This document shows positions 8,676 through 15,723 of a stretch of 32,951 nucleotides of DNA, one piece after another. The stretch comes from Bacillota bacterium (GTDB taxonomy: Bacteria; Bacillota_A; Clostridia; Tissierellales; Peptoniphilaceae): the NCBI GenBank assembly GCA_023418535.1, contig JAEZZN010000128.1:1-32951 (forward strand), read 5' to 3'. The notes beneath the pieces were generated by a model. That model was not told the origin of the DNA. It worked only from the letters and a program-made list of their open reading frames with translations, and made no database searches. How positions within the stretch are numbered: position 1 is the stretch's first letter; each line of letters starts with the position of its first letter. The position numbers were made by a program, and so were the translations under genes.

Positions 8676-9506
8676 CTACACCGCTATAGGAATATTTTTG
8701 ATTTGTTCACCAAATTTATAATCAATTAGTTTGATATCATTGACTGTAAAGTCATAAAAATTCTTTATATCAGGATTTAACCAGAATTTTGGAGCTTCAA
8801 ACTGTTCTCTAGAAATTAATTCTTTAATTAAAGGAATATGTCTATCATAAATATGTGCATCTGCTATTACGTGCACAAATTCTCCAACCTCAAAGCCACA
8901 AACTTGAGCAAGCATATGTACCAATACTGCATACTGGACAACATTCCAATTATTTGCAGCCAAAACATCCTGAGATCGTTGATTTAAAATTGCATTTAGT
9001 TTATTTCCTGTGACATTAAAGGTCATGCTATATGCACATGGATATAATCCCATCTCAGAAAGATCCTGATGAACATAAATATTAGTCATTATTCTTCTAG
9101 AGTAAGGGTTATTTTTTAGATCATATATAACCCTATCTACTTGATCCATCATACCTTCTTTATATTTGTGTTTAACCCCTAATTGATAACCATATGCTTT
9201 TCCAATACTACCATTTTCATCAGCCCAACTATCCCATATATGACTATTTAGTTCCTTAATATTGTTAGATTTTTTTTGCCATATCCACAACAACTCATCT
9301 ACAGCTGATTTTATAGGTGTTCTTCTTAATGTTAAAATAGGAAATTCTTTAGATAAGTCATATCTATTAACCACACAAAACTTTTTTATTGTATATGCCG
9401 AAGTTCCATCTTCCCATTTAGGTCTTACCTTCTCTCCTTTTGTATCGACTCCATTATTTAATATGTCATTACACATATCTACAAAAACTCTATCTGCGTA
9501 GCTCAT
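8676..9506 (-). CDS. thyA: Thymidylate synthase (ThyA type)
   Basis: 276 residues. YPCAYSMTFNV holds the catalytic cysteine, NQRSQDVLAANNWN the phosphate-binding arginine/serine and dUMP-binding asparagine, and HVIADAHIYDRH the conserved histidine/tyrosine motif. The chain ends with the usual hydrophobic IPIAV. It methylates dUMP with methylene-tetrahydrofolate, yielding dTMP and dihydrofolate. PCAY instead of the common PPCH around the cysteine matches the clostridial/phage-like branch. It overlaps the PAP2 gene by 17 bases and is followed directly by folA. Confidence 0.95.
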   Translation of the reverse strand: MSYADRVFVDMCNDILNNGVDTKGEKVRPKWEDGTSAYTIKKFCVVNRYDLSKEFPILTLRRTPIKSAVDELLWIWQKKSNNIKELNSHIWDSWADENGSIGKAYGYQLGVKHKYKEGMMDQVDRVIYDLKNNPYSRRIMTNIYVHQDLSEMGLYPCAYSMTFNVTGNKLNAILNQRSQDVLAANNWNVVQYAVLVHMLAQVCGFEVGEFVHVIADAHIYDRHIPLIKELISREQFEAPKFWLNPDIKNFYDFTVNDIKLIDYKFGEQIKNIPIAV

Positions 9507-10017
9507 TATTCCTCCTATTTATAAAATTAACAATATAAACCGCTAAAACTGCTGAAAATAAACCTACCAGTATTCCTCCTATTATATCCGTAGGAAAGTG
9601 AACGTATAAGTACATTCTAGATACAGCTATTAAAATACTTAATATTAATGCTATATACCAATACTTTACTTTTAAAAATAATAAAGTAAATGCACTGGCA
9701 AATGATACACCAGTATGTCCAGAAGGGAATGAATAATCCCTAGGTTTATTTATCAGTAATTGAATACTTGTATTAATATCAAAAGGTCTTGTTCTTGAAA
9801 TTAGATTTTTTAGTATTAAATTACAAAATATAAAGTCAATTACTAATGCTAAGGCTAATACTATTGCATATTTTCTATATGGTTTATATATTAGAAAAAC
9901 TAATGTTAATAATATCCATATTATACCTACATCTCCTAATTTTGTAATATACTTAAAAAATATATCTAAATATTCATTTCTAAAATTTTGTATATAATTT
10001 AATATTTCTATTTCCAT
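9490..10017 (-). CDS. PAP2 family membrane phosphatase
   Basis: 175 residues, about five or six membrane spans. The three PAP2 motifs are present: KNLISRTRP, PSGHTGVSF and SRMYLYVHFPTDIIGG. The length fits undecaprenyl-pyrophosphate phosphatase (BcrC-like) and phosphatidylglycerophosphatase-type enzymes, which recycle lipid pyrophosphates at the membrane. The substrate cannot be decided from sequence. It starts one base after the isochorismatase-like gene ends and overlaps thyA by 17 bases, so it is co-transcribed with both. Confidence 0.9.
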   Translation of the reverse strand: MEIEILNYIQNFRNEYLDIFFKYITKLGDVGIIWILLTLVFLIYKPYRKYAIVLALALVIDFIFCNLILKNLISRTRPFDINTSIQLLINKPRDYSFPSGHTGVSFASAFTLLFLKVKYWYIALILSILIAVSRMYLYVHFPTDIIGGILVGLFSAVLAVYIVNFINRRNNELRR

Positions 10018-10018
10018 A

Positions 10019-10543
10019 CTATCTTACTAATATCTGACATCCTTTTAAAATTTTTATTGCTGATAAATGATTTTCTTCACTAGTTCCAGCACAACAGCAT
10101 TCATCAATAAATATTGGTATCTCTGGTAAAAAAGATTTCAACAGTATAGCATTTGATAATACACATATATCTGTACATATTCCAATAATTTCTATTTCAC
10201 TTATTTTATCTATATTTTTCTTTAGATCTTTTGCTAATTCCAATGAAGAAAAATAATTTTTTTCATATATTTTTATTTTTTTATCCTTACTTATTGTACC
10301 TAATTTATCATATAATTTCCATCCTTTTGTATTTTTTATACAATGTTTAATTTGTAGTAGTTTTCCTTCTTGAGTATTTTCATAATCATTATAATGTGTA
10401 TCCATGGTAATTATTATTTTACCTTTAAAATTTTCTACTTTTTTTATTATATTTTCGACAATAACTTTTGCATTATGAGCTGCTAAAGCTCCATCTATAA
10501 AATCATTTTGTACATCTACCACTATTAAGTATTTTTCTTTCAT
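10019..10543 (-). CDS. Isochorismatase-family cysteine hydrolase, nicotinamidase-like
   Basis: 174 residues. The catalytic aspartate is in VDVQNDFIDGAL, the metal/tyrosine region in TMDTHYNDY, and the nucleophilic cysteine in EIIGICTDICVLSNA (the second C, as in PncA's TDYCV). This layout is closest to nicotinamidase, which converts nicotinamide to nicotinate for NAD salvage, but the family also contains other amidases. It is the first gene of the six-gene operon, with AGGAG before the ATG and a plausible sigma-A promoter at 10571-10598. Confidence 0.85.
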   Translation of the reverse strand: MKEKYLIVVDVQNDFIDGALAAHNAKVIVENIIKKVENFKGKIIITMDTHYNDYENTQEGKLLQIKHCIKNTKGWKLYDKLGTISKDKKIKIYEKNYFSSLELAKDLKKNIDKISEIEIIGICTDICVLSNAILLKSFLPEIPIFIDECCCAGTSEENHLSAIKILKGCQILVR

Positions 10544-10570
10544 ATTTCTCCTAGGCTTTTATATTGATTT

Positions 10571-10598
10571 AGTATATATTATATTATTTTTTTGTGAA
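10571..10598 (-). promoter_or_regulatory. Predicted sigma-A promoter of the 10543-5793 operon
   Basis: On the minus strand TTCACA (10598-10593) and TATACT (10576-10571) are 16 bases apart, about 28 bases upstream of the first ATG. The hexamers match the consensus well, though AT-rich DNA gives chance matches. Confidence 0.5.
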
Positions 10599-10615
10599 AT
10601 TTATATGTAAATAAA

Positions 10616-10678
10616 ATAATAGATCATTAATTTTATAATACTATCAATATAATATTATTAAATATAATGATCTATTAT
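10616..10678. repeat. 14-bp perfect inverted repeat with AT-rich loop
   Basis: ATAATAGATCATTA (10616-10629) and TAATGATCTATTAT (10665-10678) are exact inverse copies around a 35-base loop. On the minus strand a T-rich tail follows, so it may be a terminator left from a lost gene, or an operator pair just upstream of the promoter at 10571-10598. Confidence 0.45.
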
Positions 10679-10698
10679 CGCTATTATCAACTTATAAT

Positions 10699-10905
10699 AT
10701 TTTAAGGACTTATTTAATACTATTCTATTTATTCTTCAGATTATTTAGCCAATTAATAAAATGTTCTATATGGTCCCTTACTTATTTTTTCTTCTAAAAT
10801 ATTAATTGTGTCTATTGGTAAAAATACATTAAAGGTTATACTCCTTTTTAATGCACTACTAAATGTATTAACTTATATAATTGCATATTATTGCCTTTCC
10901 ATAGT
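10699..10905 (-). other. Gene-free stretch with a broken short reading frame
   Basis: The 490 bases between 10544 and 11033 contain no intact gene. On the minus strand a short frame reads ITFNVFLPIDTINILEEKIS and then stops; shifting by one base at a GGG run near 10774 continues into DHIEHFINWLNNLKNK and a stop. This looks like the end of a small decayed gene, possibly of about 40-60 residues. I do not recognise it. Confidence 0.25.
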
Positions 10906-10983
10906 TAGATCGTTATAAGTAATTAAATTAATATTATTATCTTTATTATGCACTCTATTTTAATTGATTATCTATAAAACTAA

Positions 10984-11023
10984 AAACTACAGCTATATTT
11001 AAAAACTATTATAGCTGTAGTTT
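10984..11023 (-). terminator. Terminator of the nucleoside operon
   Basis: A perfect 13-bp stem, AAACTACAGCTAT (10984-10996) with ATAGCTGTAGTTT (11011-11023), 14-base loop, T-run on the minus strand. It begins 10 bases after the stop of the AbgT-family gene. Confidence 0.8.
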
Positions 11024-11033
11024 GTTTCATTTA

Positions 11034-12431
11034 CTAAAATCCAAATGGTAGCCTAAACGAGTACCAAATTAATAATATAGCAGTCCATATAACTAGCATA
11101 AAAATAGCTATTGGAAACATTGTTTTAATAAGTCTACTTATATCTATACTATCATCATATTTATTACATAGCATAATTATAAAAGGTAAAAATGGTTCTA
11201 ATGGTGAAATACAATTAGTCACTGAATCAGCAATTCTATATGCTGCTTGAGTAATAGATGGCTCTATGCCTAATTTAAACATCATAGGTAAAAAAATTGG
11301 TGATAAAATTATCCATTTAGCAGAGCAGCTACCTATAAAAAAGTTTAATAAACTAACTACTATAATAAACAGTACTAATAAAACAGTATTATAACCACTA
11401 AATTTTTCAAGAAAATGTATTCCTAAAACTGAAATAACTTTACTCATATTTGTATAATTAAATATTGCAATAAATTGAGATGCAAAAAAACATAAAATAA
11501 TAAAACTACTCATTCCAGCAATAGTATCATTAAACATTTTTTCTAATTCAATAATTGATTTAATCTTTTTATTTATAAGTCCATATATAATTCCATTAAT
11601 TATAAACCAAATAGATAGTATAATTACAAAACCTTTACTAAATATAATATGTTCATTATATTTAGTATATAATCTATTATCTAATACTATAATTATTAGT
11701 ATATAAAATACTGTAAAAATTAAGCAATATTTTAATCCTATTTTTGAACTTCTTTCTACTTCGATATACTCAGTGAATTTAAAATAAGATTTAAATTTAG
11801 GTTCAATAAACCTATAAATAAAATATCCAGCTAATATAGAAAGTACAAAACTTGAAACAAACATAAAAATCCAATTTGATGACACATTTAAATTTATATT
11901 TATGTTTGAATTTTCTAATGTATGGTTAGATATTTCAGTTAAAAGTATATCTGTAGGCGTTATAAAAATATTAGCACTTAGTCCAGCTGCAACACCAGTA
12001 TAACTTGATATAATACCAACAATTGGAGAACGTTTTGATTTGATAAAAACATATGCTGTTATTGGCGGTATTATTGCAAATGCCGCTGAGGACATTATAT
12101 TTCCAAGTATACCTACAAATACTGCAATAATATTTAATAGTGCTCCTTTAACTTCCTTTACACTAATTGATAAAATATCCTGTAATAATCCTGTTCTTTC
12201 ACATAGACCTATTCCCATCATTATTACAATAATCATTGCTAATGGTTTAAAGTTGATAAACTCTGATATAGAATTATTAAGATACCAGTTTATACCTTCA
12301 AGCGATATAATTGACCTGATTCTAGTTTCTTCAATATTAACCCCTTTTAACAATAAGGATAATATCATAATAGCTATAATCAAATAAATAAATAGCGATA
12401 TTGGTGTGATTTTTTTTATTTTATTAATCAT
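11034..12431 (-). CDS. AbgT-family membrane transporter
   Basis: 465 residues, roughly ten to twelve hydrophobic spans. The half-repeat helices GILGNIMSSAAFAIIPPITA and NFFIGSCSAKWIILSPIFLP, the segment SANIFITPTDILL, and the end (CISPLEPFLPF, then W...RLPFG) are AbgT-like. E. coli AbgT takes up p-aminobenzoyl-glutamate; other members export sulfonamides. Here it is the last gene of an operon with ribokinase and nucleoside hydrolase, two bases after the DcuC-like gene, so its real substrate may be a nucleoside, base or small acid. The family call is firm in pattern; the substrate is open. Confidence 0.75.
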   Translation of the reverse strand: MINKIKKITPISLFIYLIIAIMILSLLLKGVNIEETRIRSIISLEGINWYLNNSISEFINFKPLAMIIVIMMGIGLCERTGLLQDILSISVKEVKGALLNIIAVFVGILGNIMSSAAFAIIPPITAYVFIKSKRSPIVGIISSYTGVAAGLSANIFITPTDILLTEISNHTLENSNININLNVSSNWIFMFVSSFVLSILAGYFIYRFIEPKFKSYFKFTEYIEVERSSKIGLKYCLIFTVFYILIIIVLDNRLYTKYNEHIIFSKGFVIILSIWFIINGIIYGLINKKIKSIIELEKMFNDTIAGMSSFIILCFFASQFIAIFNYTNMSKVISVLGIHFLEKFSGYNTVLLVLFIIVVSLLNFFIGSCSAKWIILSPIFLPMMFKLGIEPSITQAAYRIADSVTNCISPLEPFLPFIIMLCNKYDDSIDISRLIKTMFPIAIFMLVIWTAILLIWYSFRLPFGF

Positions 12432-12432
12432 A

Positions 12433-13785
12433 TTAAACTATAAATGCAAGTATCATACACACAATTATGCCTACTAGTACAGGAACTGACGTTCTTTTTA
12501 TTAATTTTATTGGACTAACTTTCATTGTTGATGATATTATAACTATTACTGCTGCAACTGGAGATATACTCCTTCCCAAATTTGCAACCATTTGCATTGG
12601 TAATGCTATTTGATACGCTTCGATCCCTGCAGCCATTGCAATTGATGGTAATAGTGCCACTGTTGCATAAAAAACTGATAATCCTCCACCAGCGATAAAT
12701 CCAATTAGAAGTGTTACTAAACTAAAAGAAATAATCATTATTGCTCCTGCACCATTTAGTTCTTTAACTGAATTTGTTATCATATCTACAATACCTAATG
12801 CTTTTAATCCTTCAACTAGTGTTGTTGCACCTACCAATAGGCTTACAACATTTGCAACTCCACTCCCCATTCCATCAAAGAAACTTTGTATATTTTTACT
12901 CCAAATATTAATATCTTTATTTCTAACAAACTCAATAATGCCAGCAAATATAAAGCAAACAAATGTAATTGAAATTAAACCAAATTTAATTTCAGGTAAT
13001 CCTAAATTAATAATCAATACCAAAATAAGTGGCAATAATGGTAAAATTGCATATCCAGTTGGTGCATCATTTATTCTTTTGACATTTTCATTTTCTAGTT
13101 TTAATTCAACATTACTAAATCCATCTTTTTTATCAAGGTATCTTTGCCATATGTAATGTACAATAGCCATAATTAGCAATGCTGGAATCGAAATTTTAGC
13201 ATGTTTAATCACATAATCAACAATTGACATATTAAATGTTTCAGCTGCAATTACGTTATCTGCACCTAAAGGCGTTGGCATAATAGTGGCTGTTGTTGCT
13301 ATAACCCCACCTGCAGCTAATGGTGATATATTCAATCTAGTTAAAATAGGAAACATTGTAGCCATTAGTAAAATACCTAATGAAGAAGCGCTTGGTATTA
13401 CAAGGCTCATCAAGTTACCCAATAAAAAAATAAATGGTATAAGTGCATATTGGTACTTAAATCCTAATAATGGTTTTGTTAATAAAGTTACAGTTTTATC
13501 GTTTGCCCCTATTTTAGTCATATATGAAGAATAACCAAAAAGTGTCATTATTGTTAATCCTATATTACCTAAATTCTTCAAAAATAAATTTTCAATAGTT
13601 TTAAATATATCTAGATAATTATTTCCACTTGTTGCCTTAGGATCAAGTATTGTATGATTCAATAACGCAGCTGCTATAAGTAATACTATTCCTCCTGCAA
13701 ATAAGGCTATAGTTGTGTTAAACTTCTTTGCAATGCAATAGCCAACACCAACCACAACAACCAAAGATAATATAATTTCAATCAT
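12433..13785 (-). CDS. DcuC-family anaerobic C4-dicarboxylate-type transporter
   Basis: 450 residues with about twelve membrane segments. GLTIMTLFGYSSYM and VIPSASSLGILLMATMFPIL are hallmarks of DcuC, and AANLGRSISPVAAVIVIISS-type sequence near the end (MVANLGRSISPVAAV) is the second conserved loop. DcuC exports succinate during fermentation or exchanges C4-dicarboxylates. The start ATG overlaps the nucleoside-hydrolase stop by one base, so it is tightly coupled to nucleoside breakdown, an unusual context for this family. A role in nucleoside or ribose uptake is inference. Confidence 0.8.
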   Translation of the reverse strand: MIEIILSLVVVVGVGYCIAKKFNTTIALFAGGIVLLIAAALLNHTILDPKATSGNNYLDIFKTIENLFLKNLGNIGLTIMTLFGYSSYMTKIGANDKTVTLLTKPLLGFKYQYALIPFIFLLGNLMSLVIPSASSLGILLMATMFPILTRLNISPLAAGGVIATTATIMPTPLGADNVIAAETFNMSIVDYVIKHAKISIPALLIMAIVHYIWQRYLDKKDGFSNVELKLENENVKRINDAPTGYAILPLLPLILVLIINLGLPEIKFGLISITFVCFIFAGIIEFVRNKDINIWSKNIQSFFDGMGSGVANVVSLLVGATTLVEGLKALGIVDMITNSVKELNGAGAIMIISFSLVTLLIGFIAGGGLSVFYATVALLPSIAMAAGIEAYQIALPMQMVANLGRSISPVAAVIVIISSTMKVSPIKLIKRTSVPVLVGIIVCMILAFIV

Positions 13786-14690
13786 TACATCAACTCCCTC
13801 TTAAAAAATTCTCTAAAACCTTCTTTATCTACACCAGTGGTTACATAAACATTCGGTTCCTTTTTAAGATAGTTTTTCAAGTCAAATACAGTAACACCCT
13901 TAGTATATGTTCCATTAAGCTCTATTTGACAAAAAACATGTTCAATTTTAAAAATTTCAGGATTTAATAAATATGCTATTGCATGACAATCATACATTTT
14001 AAACCCTGTCTTAGCTGAACCACCCCTATATCTCGAAAATAAACTTAATGTCATGTCGGCCGCCTTAGATTTCCCCCTTAAACAATCACAATCATTTGGT
14101 AATATAGGCGCTTCAATACCTACATCTAAAGTTGCCATAAATATTTTTATACCACTTCTTAAAACTATATCTGCTGCTTCAGGATCACAATGTATATTAA
14201 ATTCACTCATTACACCTTTATTACCTCTATTTAATGATCCACCCATTATTACAATTTCTTCTATATTGTCTTTGACTTCTGGATACATACACAATAATAA
14301 AGCAATATTAGTAAGTGGTGCTATTGCTACAATAGTTATTTTTTCTTCACTATTTAGAATTGTCTTTCTCATCGCTTCTACAGCATGTTCTTCTTTGAAA
14401 ATATAATCATCAACATTAGGAAAATCAAATCCATCCATCCCCGAATCACCATGAACATCAGATGCATCTTCAATATCTCTTATAAGAGGCTTATATGTAC
14501 CTTTTGCTATTGGCACATTAGTGTTAAAGAGTCTTACAAGTTTAGCTGCATTTTTGGACGTTTTATTTATATCAACATTTCCTCCCACAGTAGTTATAAG
14601 CCTTACATCAATATCTCTATTATTTAATGCCATTGCAATAGCAACTGCATCATCAATCCCTGGATCTGTATCAATTATTACTCTTTTCAT
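13785..14690 (-). CDS. Inosine/uridine-preferring nucleoside hydrolase
   Basis: 301 residues. DTDPGIDDA at the N-terminus chelates the active-site calcium, VHGDSGMDGF is the next conserved loop (pyrimidine-specific RihA/RihB type), and IVIMGGSL plus EFNIHCDPEAA carry the substrate-binding Met/Asn and Asp/Glu. The C-terminal loop that usually reads HD reads MYDCHA, so the histidine is replaced by tyrosine while the calcium-binding aspartate stays. It splits ribonucleosides into base and ribose; the ribokinase three bases upstream would phosphorylate the ribose. Confidence 0.93.
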   Translation of the reverse strand: MKRVIIDTDPGIDDAVAIAMALNNRDIDVRLITTVGGNVDINKTSKNAAKLVRLFNTNVPIAKGTYKPLIRDIEDASDVHGDSGMDGFDFPNVDDYIFKEEHAVEAMRKTILNSEEKITIVAIAPLTNIALLLCMYPEVKDNIEEIVIMGGSLNRGNKGVMSEFNIHCDPEAADIVLRSGIKIFMATLDVGIEAPILPNDCDCLRGKSKAADMTLSLFSRYRGGSAKTGFKMYDCHAIAYLLNPEIFKIEHVFCQIELNGTYTKGVTVFDLKNYLKKEPNVYVTTGVDKEGFREFFKRELM

Positions 14691-14693
14691 GAG

Positions 14694-15584
14694 CTATTTC
14701 ACCTCCTTTACTTCATCTAAAAATGGTATAGAATTTTGTGCTCCAACTCTTGTTACCTGAATTGACGCTACTAAATTACCAAAACTTATAGATTCATCAA
14801 TATTATTTGTACGTAAATATTCACTAGCAAACGCCCCTATAAAAGTATCTCCCGCTCCTGTCGTATCAATAGCTTCAACCTTAAATGCAGGTATATGTTT
14901 TATTATTTTACCATTAAAATAATAAACACCTTTACTTCCATTAGTTAATATCATTTTATTTGGATATTTTTTTAATATATCCTCATTCATACTACTTTCT
15001 TCTAAAAATAATTCTTTGATTTCAACTTCGTTTAATATTATAAAATCAACATCATTTAACCAAAAAAGGTCATCCCTATCATTTACCGCAGGAGCTGGAT
15101 TATAAATTATTATATTTTCCTTACTGCCAAATAATTCAACTATATACTTGTTAACTTCCATTGGTACTTCATTCTGGAGAATTATTATTTTTGCATTTGA
15201 TATTAAATCATAATTATCATCAATAATCCTCTTATTCATCATCCAATTTGCTCCAGGCACCACAATAATATGATTTGTATCTCTTGCTATTGTACAGACA
15301 GCAACACCCGAAGAACAATTCGCAATTTCAACAGCATCAGTATTTATAAAATTATTTTTCAAATTTATAATAAATTGTTCTCCAACACTATCATTTCCTC
15401 TCATGGCAATCATACTAGTTTTTGCCCCAAGCCTGGATGCTGCAACTGCTTGATTTGCACCTTTTCCACCAAACCTTTGTGAAAAAGCATTTCCAATTAT
15501 AGTTTCAGATTCTTTTGGAAAATCATCAGCATAGACGAGATAATCCATATTCATACTTCCTATTACAACAATTTCACAATTCAT
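14694..15584 (-). CDS. rbsK: Ribokinase
   Basis: 296 residues, the normal length. N-terminal VIGSMNMDYLV, GGKGANQAVAASRLG (39 onward) and DTTGAGDTFIGAF with the catalytic Asp at 246 are all present, so the enzyme should be active. It phosphorylates ribose with ATP at O5, feeding the pentose phosphate pathway. First gene of a four-gene operon (rbsK, nucleoside hydrolase, DcuC-like, AbgT-like). An AAGGTG site precedes the ATG. The promoter (TTGCAA at 15656-15661, TAAACT as -10 at 15638-15633, 17-base spacing) is followed by two copies of a candidate operator. Confidence 0.94.
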   Translation of the reverse strand: MNCEIVVIGSMNMDYLVYADDFPKESETIIGNAFSQRFGGKGANQAVAASRLGAKTSMIAMRGNDSVGEQFIINLKNNFINTDAVEIANCSSGVAVCTIARDTNHIIVVPGANWMMNKRIIDDNYDLISNAKIIILQNEVPMEVNKYIVELFGSKENIIIYNPAPAVNDRDDLFWLNDVDFIILNEVEIKELFLEESSMNEDILKKYPNKMILTNGSKGVYYFNGKIIKHIPAFKVEAIDTTGAGDTFIGAFASEYLRTNNIDESISFGNLVASIQVTRVGAQNSIPFLDEVKEVK

Positions 15585-15597
15585 TATTCACCTTTCT

Positions 15598-15626
15598 AGT
15601 AAACATATTTACTAAACATATTTATT
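15598..15626. promoter_or_regulatory. Candidate operator pair for the LacI-type regulator
   Basis: AGTAAACATATTTACT (15598-15613) is palindromic in 14 of 16 bases, and its core TAAACATATTTA is repeated directly 13 bases further (15613-15624). Both lie just downstream of the predicted rbsK start site, so a bound repressor would block transcription. Another palindrome, GCAATTGC (15658-15665), covers the rbsK -35. Confidence 0.5.
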
Positions 15627-15632
15627 AATTTC

Positions 15633-15661
15633 AGTTTAACATTATTTTTTATTTATTGCAA
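15633..15661 (-). promoter_or_regulatory. Predicted rbsK operon promoter
   Basis: Minus strand: -35 TTGCAA (15661-15656), 17-base spacer, extended -10 TG-T-TAAACT (-10 at 15638-15633). The -35 is embedded in the palindrome at 15658-15665. Confidence 0.5.
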
Positions 15662-15695
15662 TTGCTATTTTTTAATTTATCATTTTTTTATTACA

Positions 15696-15704
15696 TGCTA
15701 TACT
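15696..15704 (+). promoter_or_regulatory. Extended -10 promoter of the LacI-ribokinase fusion
   Basis: TGCTATACT (15696-15704) is an extended -10 element, about 20 bases before the ATG at 15724. An AAAGGTGA ribosome binding site (15713-15720) follows. No good -35 is visible. Confidence 0.5.
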
Positions 15705-15723
15705 AAAATAAAAAAGGTGATTT

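Noticed and set aside
14053..14760. Several plus-strand open frames opposite the nucleoside hydrolase and ribokinase
   Set aside because: They mirror conserved enzyme codons, overlap each other and have no start signals.
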